A stretch of DNA of 64,000 bases, from positions 225,093 through 289,092 of the forward strand of contig NZ_MCGQ01000034.1 in the NCBI RefSeq assembly GCF_002242805.1, read 5' to 3'. The position numbers and the translations under genes were made by a program. This DNA is from Streptomyces diastatochromogenes. GTDB lineage: Bacteria; Actinomycetota; Actinomycetes; Streptomycetales; Streptomycetaceae. The notes beneath the pieces were generated by a model, which worked only from the letters and a program-made list of their open reading frames with translations, made no database searches and was not told the DNA's origin. Of the stretch, positions 16,968 to 25,235 are shown in pieces (within the stretch, counting starts at the first letter, position 1; each line of letters opens with the position of its first letter).

Positions 16968-19208
16968 TTACTCGGCAGCCGGCAGAGCGGCCCGCGGTCG
17001 CTGCCAGCCACGAGACCCCCGCGCCAGCAGCCACGCCGTCGTCTCCTCCGGCGGCATCGCCGCGGCGACCAGCCACCCCTGCACGGCGTCACACCCGAGA
17101 TCCCGCAGCCGCTCCCAGGTCTCGTCGTCCTCCACCCCCTCGGCGACGACCAGCAGCCCCAGCGAGTGCGCCAGGTCGACCGTGCAGCGCACGATCTCCG
17201 CGTCCTCGGTGTCCACGGCCAGCCGGGCCACGAAGGACCGGTCGATCTTCAGCTCGCTCACCGGCAGCCGCCGCAGGTGCACCAGCGAGGAGTACCCGGT
17301 GCCGAAGTCGTCCAGGGACATCTTCACGCCGTGCCCGGTGAGCCCGGCGAGGGTGTCGGCGGCCCGCTGCGGGTCCTCCAGCAGCACATGCTCGGTTATC
17401 TCCAGCTGGAGCGCCCCCGCGGGGACCCCGTGCCGGGCCAGCCGGGCGGCGACGGAGCCCGCGAAGCCGGGCGTGTGGACGTCGCGCGGGGAGACGTTCA
17501 CGGCCACCGGCACCCGCAGCCCCTGGGCCCGCCACCGGGCGACCTGGGCGAGCGCGGTCTCCAGCACGTACTCCGTCAGATGGGGCATCAGCCCCGAGGA
17601 CTCGGCGATCGCTATGAACTCGTCCGGCGGCACCTTCCCGCGCTCGGGATGCACCCACCGCACCAGCGCCTCCAGGCCGGCGACCTGTCCGTCGAAGCGG
17701 ACCTTCGGCTGGTAGTGCAGCTGCACCTCGTGCGCGTCCAGCGCCCGGCGCAGATCGCCGAGCAGGCCCAGCCGGTCGGGGGTGTTGGAGTCCCGCTTGG
17801 ACTCGTAGACCTCGACGCCCGTACGGTCCCGCTTCGCCTGGTACATCGCCACATCGGCCCGCCGCAGCAGCCCCTCGGCGTCCAGCGCGTGGTCCGGGAA
17901 GACGGCGACGCCGGCGCTGGCCTCCAGGACGAGGGTGAGCCCGTCGAGGTCGAGCGGGGAGCTGAGGGCGGCGACGAGGCCGCGGGCGATGCGCGTGGCC
18001 GACGTGGTGGAGTCGGCGACCGGCAGTAAGACGGCGAACTCGTCGCCGCCGAGCCGGGCGGCCTCCGCGCCGCGCGGCAGGGCGATCCGGAGCCGTTCGG
18101 CTATCTGCAGCAGCAGCCGGTCACCGGCGAGATGACCGAGGGTGTCGTTCACCGACCGGAAACGATCGAGGTCGATCAGCATGAGGGCGGCGCGAGCGCC
18201 GATGCGCTCGGCATCGTCGAGGGCGGTCCATATCCGCTCCTGCAGCCACTGCCGGTTGGGCAGTCCGGTGAGCGGGTCGCGCAGCTGCTCCTCGGCGCGG
18301 GCCCGGGCCATCCACAGCGTGGAGTCGAGAGCTATCAGCGGAATGGCGAAGAGCGGGAGCAGGACCGGCTGGGCGTCGGCGACCACGCACACCAGCGGGG
18401 CGATGCCGAGCAGCGCGACGGCGACCAGACCCTGTCTGACCAGGGCGGTACGGGCGACGGTGGGCAGTCCGCCACCACGCGGCGCGTGCAGGTACCACAG
18501 CAGGCCGCGGCTGACCGCGAGATAGGCGGCGGCGACGAGCACCACCTCGGGTGCGGTGGTGGCGCTCCAGCTGTCGGGACTCCAGGGGGCCTCGACGGTC
18601 GGCACGCGCCCGAAGGAGCCGAGCACCAGGGCGCCGGCGCTGATCCCGAGGATGTCCACCGCGCCGTGCAGCACGCCCTGCCGCCAGCGGTGCCGCCTGG
18701 CTATGCCCACCAGGACGACGACGGTGAGGCTGACCATCCCGGCGGGCACCCAGCCGTACAGGAGCAGGACGGCGAGGGTGAGGGCCGCGCCGGAGCCGGT
18801 GCCGCCCCACCAGCGGGCGCGGCCGAGCATCACGAGGTGGCCGACGATGGTGCCGGTGAGCACGGCCAGCGACCAGCCGAGCGTGCCGCCCGGGAAGAGC
18901 GCGTGGTTGCCGCTGAAGGCGCGGTAGAAGCCCGCGCCCAGGGCGAACCCGGCGGCTGCCACGAGGCCCGCGGGCAGCGCGGGCCAGGACAGGTGCCGTT
19001 CGGGGTCGGTGCCGGGCAGCACGGGGGCGGGCTCGATGGCCAGCGGGATCGGTGTGTGTGCCTCGGTCGCGGCGCCCGGTCCGGCAGGGCGCGCCGGGGT
19101 GCCCGTGCGCTCGGCGCCCCACCCGGTCCACCGGATCCCCCGCCACGCGCCCGCGCGGCGGCGCAGGCGCAGCCGTGAGTCCGGGGCGGCGCTCTCGGTC
19201 GGTTCCAT
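16968..19208 (-). CDS. rmdB: Membrane-bound GGDEF-EAL cyclic-di-GMP protein (RmdB-like)
   Basis: A 746-residue protein: about 70 N-terminal cytoplasmic residues, a membrane region of roughly eight helices (residues 70-285), a GGDEF domain with an intact GGDEF motif (ARLGGDEFAVLL) and an EAL domain. The phosphodiesterase signatures are intact: LEALVRW, EITEHVL, LDDFGTGYSS, LKIDRSFV and VVAEGVE. From memory this is the counterpart of S. coelicolor RmdB (SCO5495, beside ligA), a phosphodiesterase that lowers c-di-GMP and promotes aerial development. ATG 19208 is preceded by an AGAGGG ribosome site; the 48-codon extension upstream is unlikely. Confidence 0.9.
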   Translation of the reverse strand: MEPTESAAPDSRLRLRRRAGAWRGIRWTGWGAERTGTPARPAGPGAATEAHTPIPLAIEPAPVLPGTDPERHLSWPALPAGLVAAAGFALGAGFYRAFSGNHALFPGGTLGWSLAVLTGTIVGHLVMLGRARWWGGTGSGAALTLAVLLLYGWVPAGMVSLTVVVLVGIARRHRWRQGVLHGAVDILGISAGALVLGSFGRVPTVEAPWSPDSWSATTAPEVVLVAAAYLAVSRGLLWYLHAPRGGGLPTVARTALVRQGLVAVALLGIAPLVCVVADAQPVLLPLFAIPLIALDSTLWMARARAEEQLRDPLTGLPNRQWLQERIWTALDDAERIGARAALMLIDLDRFRSVNDTLGHLAGDRLLLQIAERLRIALPRGAEAARLGGDEFAVLLPVADSTTSATRIARGLVAALSSPLDLDGLTLVLEASAGVAVFPDHALDAEGLLRRADVAMYQAKRDRTGVEVYESKRDSNTPDRLGLLGDLRRALDAHEVQLHYQPKVRFDGQVAGLEALVRWVHPERGKVPPDEFIAIAESSGLMPHLTEYVLETALAQVARWRAQGLRVPVAVNVSPRDVHTPGFAGSVAARLARHGVPAGALQLEITEHVLLEDPQRAADTLAGLTGHGVKMSLDDFGTGYSSLVHLRRLPVSELKIDRSFVARLAVDTEDAEIVRCTVDLAHSLGLLVVAEGVEDDETWERLRDLGCDAVQGWLVAAAMPPEETTAWLLARGSRGWQRPRAALPAAE

Positions 19209-19467
19209 TCCCGTCCCTCTCACAGCCGGCGGTGCCCACGCCACGCGGCCCGATGCCCGACAACCATCAGCGGCTCCGCGTTGAAGAAACCTTCCCCGCG
19301 CCCTCGGCGGGCAGGGGGATGCCCCAACCGCAGTTGGGCACGGCAGGCGCACACCTCAACAGTAGGCCGCAGAAGGCTTCCTCGGGCAGCGGTCGTCGAC
19401 GGTTGCCCGAATGCGCCCGGGCCACCCGTATGCAACTGATATGCGCCGAACGGGTGGCCTTCAACCG
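19209..19467. other. Gene-free spacer between rmdB and ligA
   Basis: This 259-bp stretch holds the ligA terminator at its right end and, about 110 bp upstream of rmdB, a small hairpin CCCAAC-CGCA-GTTGGG (about 19323-19338). The rmdB promoter must lie here, but I cannot name convincing -10/-35 elements. Short open frames in it have atypical composition and are not credible genes. Confidence 0.5.
19420..19459 (-). terminator. ligA: Hairpin downstream of ligA
   Basis: Perfect 10-bp arms GGCCACCCGT and ACGGGTGGCC are separated by 20 bp. The right arm ends 9 bp beyond the ligA stop in the direction of transcription. The loop is long for a terminator, and no U-run follows. Confidence 0.55.
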
Positions 19468-21663
19468 CTACTCCCCGGTCGGAAGTGCGACTTCCACCGC
19501 CGCCTCGGGGCCCTGCTCCAACAGGACGCCGAAACCGTCCTCGTTCAGAACCGGAACCTTGAGCTGCATGGCCTTGTCGTACTTCGATCCCGGGTTCTCA
19601 CCCACGACCACGAACGAGGTCTTCTTCGACACCGAACCGGTCACCTTCGCGCCGCGGCTCTGCAGCGCCTCCTTGGCGCCGTCCCGGGTGAAGTTCTCCA
19701 GCGTGCCGGTCACGACGACGGTGAGACCCTCCAGCGGGCGCGGCCCCTCGTCCTCGCCGGAGGACTCGTCCTCCAGCGGAACCCCGGCCGCCTTCCACTT
19801 GCGGACGATCTCGCGGTGCCAGTCCTCGGCGAACCACTCCTTGAGGGCGGCGGCCACGATCTCGCCGACGCCGTCGGTGTCCTTCAGCTCCTCCTCGGTG
19901 GCCGCCTCGATCAGTTCGATCGAACCGAAGGCACGGGCCAGTGCCGCCGCCGCCACCGGCCCGACATGCCGGATGGAGAGCCCGTTCAGGAAGCGGGCGA
20001 GCGGACGGGACTTGGCCGCCTCGATGTTCTCCAGCAGCGCGAGGGTGTTCTTCTTCGGCTCGCCCTTCTGGTTGGCGAAGACCGTGACGACCTTCTCCTC
20101 GCCCGTCTTGGGATCCCGCTTGGGCAGGCCGCTGTCCGCGTCGAGGACATAGGCCTTGATGGGCAGCAGCTTCTCCACCGTCAGGTCGAACAGGTCGCCC
20201 TCGTCCACCAGCGGCGGGTCGGCCGGCTCCAGCGGGCGGGTCAGCGCGGCGGCGGCCACCTGGCCGAAGTGCTCGATGTCCAGGCACTCACGACCGGCGA
20301 GGTAGGAGACACGCTCGCGCAACTGGGCCGGGCAGGTACGCGCGTTGGGGCAGCGGAGGTCGATGTCGCCCTCCTTCATGGGCCGCAGCGGCGTCCCGCA
20401 CTCGGGGCACTCGCTCGGCATCACGAACTCCCGCTCGGCGCCGTCCCGCAGGTCGACCACCGGGCCGAGGATCTCCGGGATGACGTCACCGGCCTTGCGG
20501 ATCACCACGGTGTCGCCGATGAGCACGCCCTTGGCCTTGACGACCTCCTGGTTGTGCAGGGTGGCGAACTCGACCTCGCTGCCCGCGACCGTGACCGGCT
20601 CGACCTGCGCGTACGGCGTGACGCGGCCGGTGCGGCCGACGCCCACCTTGATATCGATCAGCTTGGTGTTGACCTCTTCCGGCGCGTACTTGTACGCGAT
20701 CGCCCAGCGCGGGGCGCGCGCGGTGGAGCCGAGACGGCCCTGCAGGCGGATCTCGTCCACCTTGACGACGACGCCGTCGATCTCGTGCTCCACGGAGTGG
20801 CGGTTCTCGCCGTAGTGGGCGATGAACGCGCGGACGCCGTCGAGGTCGTCGACCACCCGGTTGTGCCGGGAGGTGGGCAGGCCCCAGGCCTTCAGCAGGT
20901 CGTAGGCCTGGGAGAGGCGGGTCATGCCCGTGAAGCCCTCCAGGGCTCCGATGCCGTGGACGACCATGTGCAGCGGACGGGTGGCGGTCACCCGCGGGTC
21001 CTTCTGGCGCAGCGAACCGGCCGCGGCGTTACGGGGGTTGGCGAAGGGCTTGTCGCCGGCCGCGACCAGACGGGCGTTCAGCTCCTCGAACTTCTCCATC
21101 GGGAAGTAGACCTCGCCGCGGATCTCCACGAGGTCGGGGACCTCGTCGCCCTGGAGGCGGTCCGGGATCTCCGTGATCGTCCGGACGTTCGGGGTGATGT
21201 CCTCGCCGGTGCGGCCGTCGCCGCGGGTGGCCGCGCGCGTGAGGCGGCCGTGTTCGTAGGTGAGGTTGACGGCGAGGCCGTCCACCTTCAGCTCGCACAG
21301 GAAGTGGTACTCCTGCTCGCCCAGCTCGCGCGCGATGCGGTCGGCCCAGGCGGCCAGCTCGTCGTCGTTGAAGGTGTTGTCCAGGGACATCATCCGCTCG
21401 CGGTGCTCGACCGCCGTGAACTCCGTCGCGTACGACCCCGCGACCTTCTGGGTCGGCGAGTCCGGGGTGCGCAGCTCCGGATACCGCTCCTCCAGCGCCT
21501 CCAGAGTCTTCAGGAGCTTGTCGAACTCCGCGTCGCTGATGACGGGAGCGTCCTTCACGTAGTACCGGAAGCGGTGCTCCTCGACCTGCTCCGCGAGCTG
21601 GGCGTGCTTCTCGCGGGCCTCGGCGGGCACCGCCGTCGTCTCCGCTTGCTTGTCGCCGGCCAC
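19468..21663 (-). CDS. ligA: NAD-dependent DNA ligase
   Basis: LigA seals nicks in duplex DNA during replication and repair, using NAD+. It has 731 residues. Domain Ia comes first (EEHRFRYYVKDAPVISDAEF), then the adenylation domain with Lys126 in CELKVDGLAVNL, an OB fold, a four-Cys zinc finger (CPECGTPL...CPNARTCPAQ), a helix-hairpin-helix region and a C-terminal BRCT domain (about residues 640-731). All expected elements are present. The start is GTG at 21663. It is separated by 15 bp from the upstream MetE-like gene on the same strand. Confidence 0.97.
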   Translation of the reverse strand: MAGDKQAETTAVPAEAREKHAQLAEQVEEHRFRYYVKDAPVISDAEFDKLLKTLEALEERYPELRTPDSPTQKVAGSYATEFTAVEHRERMMSLDNTFNDDELAAWADRIARELGEQEYHFLCELKVDGLAVNLTYEHGRLTRAATRGDGRTGEDITPNVRTITEIPDRLQGDEVPDLVEIRGEVYFPMEKFEELNARLVAAGDKPFANPRNAAAGSLRQKDPRVTATRPLHMVVHGIGALEGFTGMTRLSQAYDLLKAWGLPTSRHNRVVDDLDGVRAFIAHYGENRHSVEHEIDGVVVKVDEIRLQGRLGSTARAPRWAIAYKYAPEEVNTKLIDIKVGVGRTGRVTPYAQVEPVTVAGSEVEFATLHNQEVVKAKGVLIGDTVVIRKAGDVIPEILGPVVDLRDGAEREFVMPSECPECGTPLRPMKEGDIDLRCPNARTCPAQLRERVSYLAGRECLDIEHFGQVAAAALTRPLEPADPPLVDEGDLFDLTVEKLLPIKAYVLDADSGLPKRDPKTGEEKVVTVFANQKGEPKKNTLALLENIEAAKSRPLARFLNGLSIRHVGPVAAAALARAFGSIELIEAATEEELKDTDGVGEIVAAALKEWFAEDWHREIVRKWKAAGVPLEDESSGEDEGPRPLEGLTVVVTGTLENFTRDGAKEALQSRGAKVTGSVSKKTSFVVVGENPGSKYDKAMQLKVPVLNEDGFGVLLEQGPEAAVEVALPTGE

Positions 21664-21678
21664 CGTGTTGTCCTCCCG

Positions 21679-22686
21679 TTACTCTGGGTTGTCCGCGAGT
21701 GATCTCGCCGCCTGGACGCAGTGGGCGAGCACCTGGCGTGCGTAGGCGGGGGAAGCGCCCGCGAGACCGCATACCGGGGTGACCGTGACCGCCTCCGCGA
21801 GCAGCCCCGGATGCAGCCCCAGCCTGCGCCACAGCGTCCTGACACCCATGACGCTACCGGCAGGGTCTGACAATGGGCCGTCCGTGCCCGGCACGACACC
21901 TGCGAACAGCCGGGTGCCGCCTTCCACGGCCTCGCCGATGGCGTCGTCGTCACGTTCGGTGAGGAGCGAGAAGTCGAAGGAGAGGGCGGCCGCGCCGGCC
22001 CTGCGCAGCAGGGCGAACGGGACGTCGGGCGCGCAGGAGTGGACCACGACGGGTTCGTCGCCGTGCACGCCGATGACGTCCCTCAGGGTCGCCTCCACGA
22101 TCTGCCGGTCCACGGCCCGGTGCGTGCGGTAGCCGCTGGCGGTGCGGACCTGTCCGCGCAGTACGGCGGTGAGGGAGGGCTCGTCGAGCTGGAGGACGAG
22201 CCGGGCACCCGGGATGCGGCGCCGTACCTCGGCGAGGTGCAGCCGCAGGCCCTCCGCCAGCGAGCCGGCGAGGTCGCGGCAGGCGCCGGGGTCCGACAGG
22301 GCGGACTCGCCGTTCCTCAGCTCCAGGGCGGCGGCCAGCGTCCACGGCCCGACCGCCTGCACCTTGAGGTCGCCCTCGTACCCCTGGGTGAACTCCTCCA
22401 GGGCGTCGAGGTCCTCGCCCAGCCAGGACCGGGCCCGCTTGGTGTCGCGGCCGGGCCGGTCGCCGATGCGCCAGCCGCTGGGCTCCACGCGCGCGTACAT
22501 CTCGACGAGCATTCCGGCGGTACGGCCGATCATGTCGGCGCCGGGGCCGCGGGCGGGCAGCTCGGGCAGAAACGGGAAGTCCTCGAAGCTGCCGGTGGCG
22601 GTCTTGGCGGCCTCCCGGGCGTCCCCGCCGGGCAGGGAGCCGACACCGGTGGCGCCCGGGAACCTGAACTCGCTGTTCTCACTCAC
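21679..22686 (-). CDS. MetE C-terminal-like (cobalamin-independent methionine synthase-like) protein
   Basis: A 335-residue protein of the UROD/MetE-like superfamily, corresponding only to the C-terminal catalytic barrel of MetE. It opens FPGATGVGSLPGGDAREA and carries a putative zinc-binding His-Ser-Cys in VVVHSCAPDVP. Full MetE has about 760 residues, so this is a single-domain relative whose methyl donor and acceptor are uncertain. Streptomyces genomes regularly encode this short form next to ligA, as I recall. It is cotranscribed with ligA (15-bp gap). Confidence 0.8.
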   Translation of the reverse strand: MSENSEFRFPGATGVGSLPGGDAREAAKTATGSFEDFPFLPELPARGPGADMIGRTAGMLVEMYARVEPSGWRIGDRPGRDTKRARSWLGEDLDALEEFTQGYEGDLKVQAVGPWTLAAALELRNGESALSDPGACRDLAGSLAEGLRLHLAEVRRRIPGARLVLQLDEPSLTAVLRGQVRTASGYRTHRAVDRQIVEATLRDVIGVHGDEPVVVHSCAPDVPFALLRRAGAAALSFDFSLLTERDDDAIGEAVEGGTRLFAGVVPGTDGPLSDPAGSVMGVRTLWRRLGLHPGLLAEAVTVTPVCGLAGASPAYARQVLAHCVQAARSLADNPE

Positions 22687-22708
22687 CTCGGCAGGGTATG
22701 CCGACGCA

Positions 22709-22729
22709 CCAGGGGGCTCCGCCCCCTGG
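22709..22729. terminator. GC-rich hairpin CCAGGGGGC-TCC-GCCCCCTGG
   Basis: Perfect 9-bp arms with a 3-nt loop, in the 99-bp gap after the SDR stop (leftward) and before the MetE-like start. The GGGGGCTCCGCCCCC core is one of the commonest intergenic hairpins in Streptomyces, by recall, and probably works as a terminator of the SDR transcript. Confidence 0.6.
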
Positions 22730-22785
22730 ACCCCCGCCTATGCCCACCACCCGACTCGGTCGGCAGACAAGCGGGGGCAACACGT

Positions 22786-23475
22786 TCACCGCCCCGGTCG
22801 CACCGTCAGGTCGTTGACCTCCGCGTCGCTCGGGAGGTCCAGGGACATCAGGATCGTCGTCGCCACCGACTCGGGGTCGATCCACTGGGCGGGGTCGTAG
22901 TCCTTGCCCTCCTGCTGGTGGACCTTGGCCTGCATGGGGCTGGCCGTGCGGCCGGGGTAGACGGAGGTGACGCGGACGCCGTTGCCGTGCTCCTCGTGGC
23001 GCAGGGAGTCGGCGAGGGCCTTCAGACCGTGCTTGGAGGCGGCGTACGCGGACCAGCCGGCGTGGGCGTTGAGTCCGGCACCGGAGTTGACGAAGATCAC
23101 ATGGCCGCGGGCGGCGCGGAGCTGGGGAAGGAAGTGCCGGGTCAGCTCGGCGGGGGCGATCAGGTTGACGTTGAGCTGGTGACGCCAGGACTTGGGGGTC
23201 AGCTCGCCGACCTCGCCGAGGTCCACCACTCCGGCGATGTGCAGCAGCGAGTCGACCCGGTCCGGGAGCGACTGGTGGGAGAAGGCCCAGGAGAGCTTGT
23301 CGGGGTCGGCCAGGTCGCCCACCAGGGTGCGCGCCCCGGGGAACTCGGCGGCCAGCTCCTTCGCGCGGCCCGCGTCGCGCGCGTGCAGGACGACTTCGTC
23401 CCCGCGCGCGTGCAGACGGCGGGCGACGGCCGCGCCGATGCCGGAACCGGCCCCGGTGATCACATGAGTAGCCAT
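22786..23475 (-). CDS. Short-chain dehydrogenase/reductase (SDR)
   Basis: A 229-residue classical SDR that oxidises or reduces an alcohol/carbonyl using NAD(P)(H). The cofactor motif TGAGSGIG is at residues 7-14. The catalytic Ser in IFVNSGAG and Tyr-X3-Lys in YAASK are present. ATG 23475 (MATHVITGAGSG) puts the Rossmann strand at the very N terminus. A second ATG three codons upstream (23484) is also possible. It lies 16 bp after the LOG-family gene. Substrate unknown. Confidence 0.88.
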   Translation of the reverse strand: MATHVITGAGSGIGAAVARRLHARGDEVVLHARDAGRAKELAAEFPGARTLVGDLADPDKLSWAFSHQSLPDRVDSLLHIAGVVDLGEVGELTPKSWRHQLNVNLIAPAELTRHFLPQLRAARGHVIFVNSGAGLNAHAGWSAYAASKHGLKALADSLRHEEHGNGVRVTSVYPGRTASPMQAKVHQQEGKDYDPAQWIDPESVATTILMSLDLPSDAEVNDLTVRPGR

Positions 23476-23491
23476 GCCCGCCATGCTCGCA

Positions 23492-24031
23492 TCACCGCGC
23501 GCCGTACGACTCCTCCAGGTAGGCCAGTGCGGCCGCCGGCTCCTCGGCGAAGAACACCAGGTCGGACAGCGGGCGGGGCAGGAAGCCCTCCTCCTCCATG
23601 CGGCGGAACTGTTCGCGCAGGCCGTCGTAGAAGCCGGCCGTGTTCAGCAGCACGACCGGCTTCTCGGTGTGGCCGTGCTTCTTGAGTTCGAGGATCTCGG
23701 TGGCCTCGTCGAGCGTTCCGGTGCCGCCCACCATGATCACCACAGCGTCGGCCTTCTCCAGGAGCAGCCTCTTGCGTTCGGCGAGGTCGGCCGCGATGAC
23801 CATCTCGTCGGTGCCGGGCCGAACCTTCGCCGACAGGAACTCGACCGAGACGCCGAGCAGCCTGCCGCCGGCCTCGTGCACCCCGTCGGCGACCACCTTC
23901 ATCAGACCGACGTCGGAGCCGCCCCAGACCAGGGTGTGCCCGCCCTTGCCGAGCAGTTCCGCGAACTCGCGCGCGGGGCGCGTGTAACGCTCGTCGAGAT
24001 CGGCCGCGGAGAGGAAGACGCAGATGTTCAT
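23492..24031 (-). CDS. LOG-family / TIGR00730 Rossmann-fold protein
   Basis: A 179-residue member of the lysine-decarboxylase-like (LOG) family. Characterised relatives cleave nucleoside 5'-monophosphates to free base and ribose phosphate, as in cytokinin activation. The Rossmann start MNICVFLSAAD, the ERKRLLLEKADAVVIM segment with its conserved Arg-Lys, and the downstream GGTGTLDEATEILELKKHG are recognisable. The usual PGGxGTxxE motif reads VGGTGTLDE, with Val in place of Pro, while the catalytic Glu is retained. ATG 24031 fits the family N terminus. It is divergent from the DUF427 gene. Confidence 0.85.
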   Translation of the reverse strand: MNICVFLSAADLDERYTRPAREFAELLGKGGHTLVWGGSDVGLMKVVADGVHEAGGRLLGVSVEFLSAKVRPGTDEMVIAADLAERKRLLLEKADAVVIMVGGTGTLDEATEILELKKHGHTEKPVVLLNTAGFYDGLREQFRRMEEEGFLPRPLSDLVFFAEEPAAALAYLEESYGAR

Positions 24032-24082
24032 GTCCCCCACCGTACGCGGGAAGAAGTACGGACCCGCGCGCGCTGTTCCTAC

Positions 24083-24406
24083 ATGACCTCAGGACACACG
24101 ATCACCATCGAACAGGGCGAGCAGCACGTGCGCGTGGTGCACGGCGACCAGGTGCTCGCGGAGACCGACCGTCCCCTCGTACTGCGCGAGACGGGCTCGC
24201 CCGTGCGGTACTACATACCCGCCGAGGACGTCCGCCTGGACCTGCTCACGCCCTCCGACACCCACACCGTCTGCCCCTTCAAGGGCACCGCGTCCTACTG
24301 GTCGCTGCCGGACGCGCCCGACCTGGTCTGGGCGTACCCGGACCCGAAGCCGGACGTGGCCCAGATCAGGGACCACTACTGCTTCTACGAGGCCGACGTG
24401 TCGTGA
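24083..24406 (+). CDS. DUF427 domain protein
   Basis: A 107-residue single-domain DUF427 protein. The signatures are LVLRETGSPVRYYIPAEDVR, then TVCPFKGTASYWSL with the conserved Cys-Pro-Phe-Lys-Gly, and finally VAQIRDHYCFYEADV. DUF427 proteins are small beta-folds of unknown activity, common in actinobacteria. ATG 24083 has no obvious ribosome site, so translation may be leaderless. The upstream frame continues antisense to the LOG gene and is rejected. It is divergent from the LOG gene across 51 bp. Confidence 0.85.
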   Translation: MTSGHTITIEQGEQHVRVVHGDQVLAETDRPLVLRETGSPVRYYIPAEDVRLDLLTPSDTHTVCPFKGTASYWSLPDAPDLVWAYPDPKPDVAQIRDHYCFYEADVS

Positions 24407-24443
24407 CCGCTGAATTCCATGCCGTACGGCAGTCTGCACCGGC

Positions 24444-25226
24444 ATGGACAAGATGACGACTTCCCGCGACGGCACCTCCCTCGCGTACGGAGTGATCGGC
24501 CAGGGGCCGACGGTGATCCTGGTGAGCGGCGCGATGTCCACCGGCGGCACCGTGACGCCCCTGGCGCACCGGCTCGCGGACCGCTGCACGGCCGTCGTCT
24601 ACGACCGCCGGGGCCGCGGCGAGAGCGGTGACACCGAGCCGTACGCGGTGGAGCGCGAGGTCGAGGACCTGGCCGCGCTGATCGAGGCGGTGGGCGGTGC
24701 GACCGCGCTGTTCGGGGTCTCCTCGGGCGGTGCGCTGGTGCTGGAGGCGGCAGCGAGCGGCCTGCCGGTTCACCGGGCGGCCGTGTACGAGGTGCCGTTC
24801 GCGGACTTCCTGGCGGGCGGTGCCGAGCGGGAGGCCGCGTACAAGGAGCAGCTGAACAAGACGCTCGCGGAGGGGCGGCGCGGGGACGCCGTGGAGCTGT
24901 TCCTGCGGCTGACGGGCCTCGGCGAGGAGATGATCCAGGGGGCCCGCCAGTCGCCGATGTGGGCCGGCATGGAGGCCGTCGCGCCGAGCCTGGCGTACGA
25001 CGACGCGGTCATGGGCGACGGCCTGCTGCCGCGCGCACGGCTGGCCGCGATCTCCGTGCCCGTCCTCGTGGCCGCGGGCGGGGCGAGCCCCGAGTGGATG
25101 CTCGGGGCGAACCGCGCGCTCGCGGAAGCGGTACCCGAGGGCACGTACCGCGAGCTGGCGGGTCAGACCCACATGGTGGAACCGGAGGTCCTCGGCCCGG
25201 TGCTGGCCGACTTCCTCACCCGCTGA
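24444..25226 (+). CDS. Alpha/beta hydrolase
   Basis: A 260-residue alpha/beta-hydrolase. The oxyanion region is ILVSGAMSTGG, the RRGRGES stretch follows strand 4, and the nucleophile elbow GVSSGG carries the Ser. A late Asp/His is likely in the final third (LAGQTHMVEP gives the His). Esterase or lactonase activity is the default, but no substrate can be named. Start at ATG 24444 (MDKMTTSRDG) or three codons later. It is convergent with mnmA, with 9 bp between stops. Confidence 0.85.
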   Translation: MDKMTTSRDGTSLAYGVIGQGPTVILVSGAMSTGGTVTPLAHRLADRCTAVVYDRRGRGESGDTEPYAVEREVEDLAALIEAVGGATALFGVSSGGALVLEAAASGLPVHRAAVYEVPFADFLAGGAEREAAYKEQLNKTLAEGRRGDAVELFLRLTGLGEEMIQGARQSPMWAGMEAVAPSLAYDDAVMGDGLLPRARLAAISVPVLVAAGGASPEWMLGANRALAEAVPEGTYRELAGQTHMVEPEVLGPVLADFLTR

Positions 25227-25235
25227 GCGGGCCGG

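Noticed and set aside
19220..19435. Possible 71-codon gene between rmdB and ligA
   Set aside because: Codon use and composition are atypical and the frame overlaps the terminator and hairpin; no ribosome site.
23475..24082. N-terminal extension of the DUF427 protein from 23474
   Set aside because: It is antisense to the LOG gene, and DUF427 homology begins at 24083.
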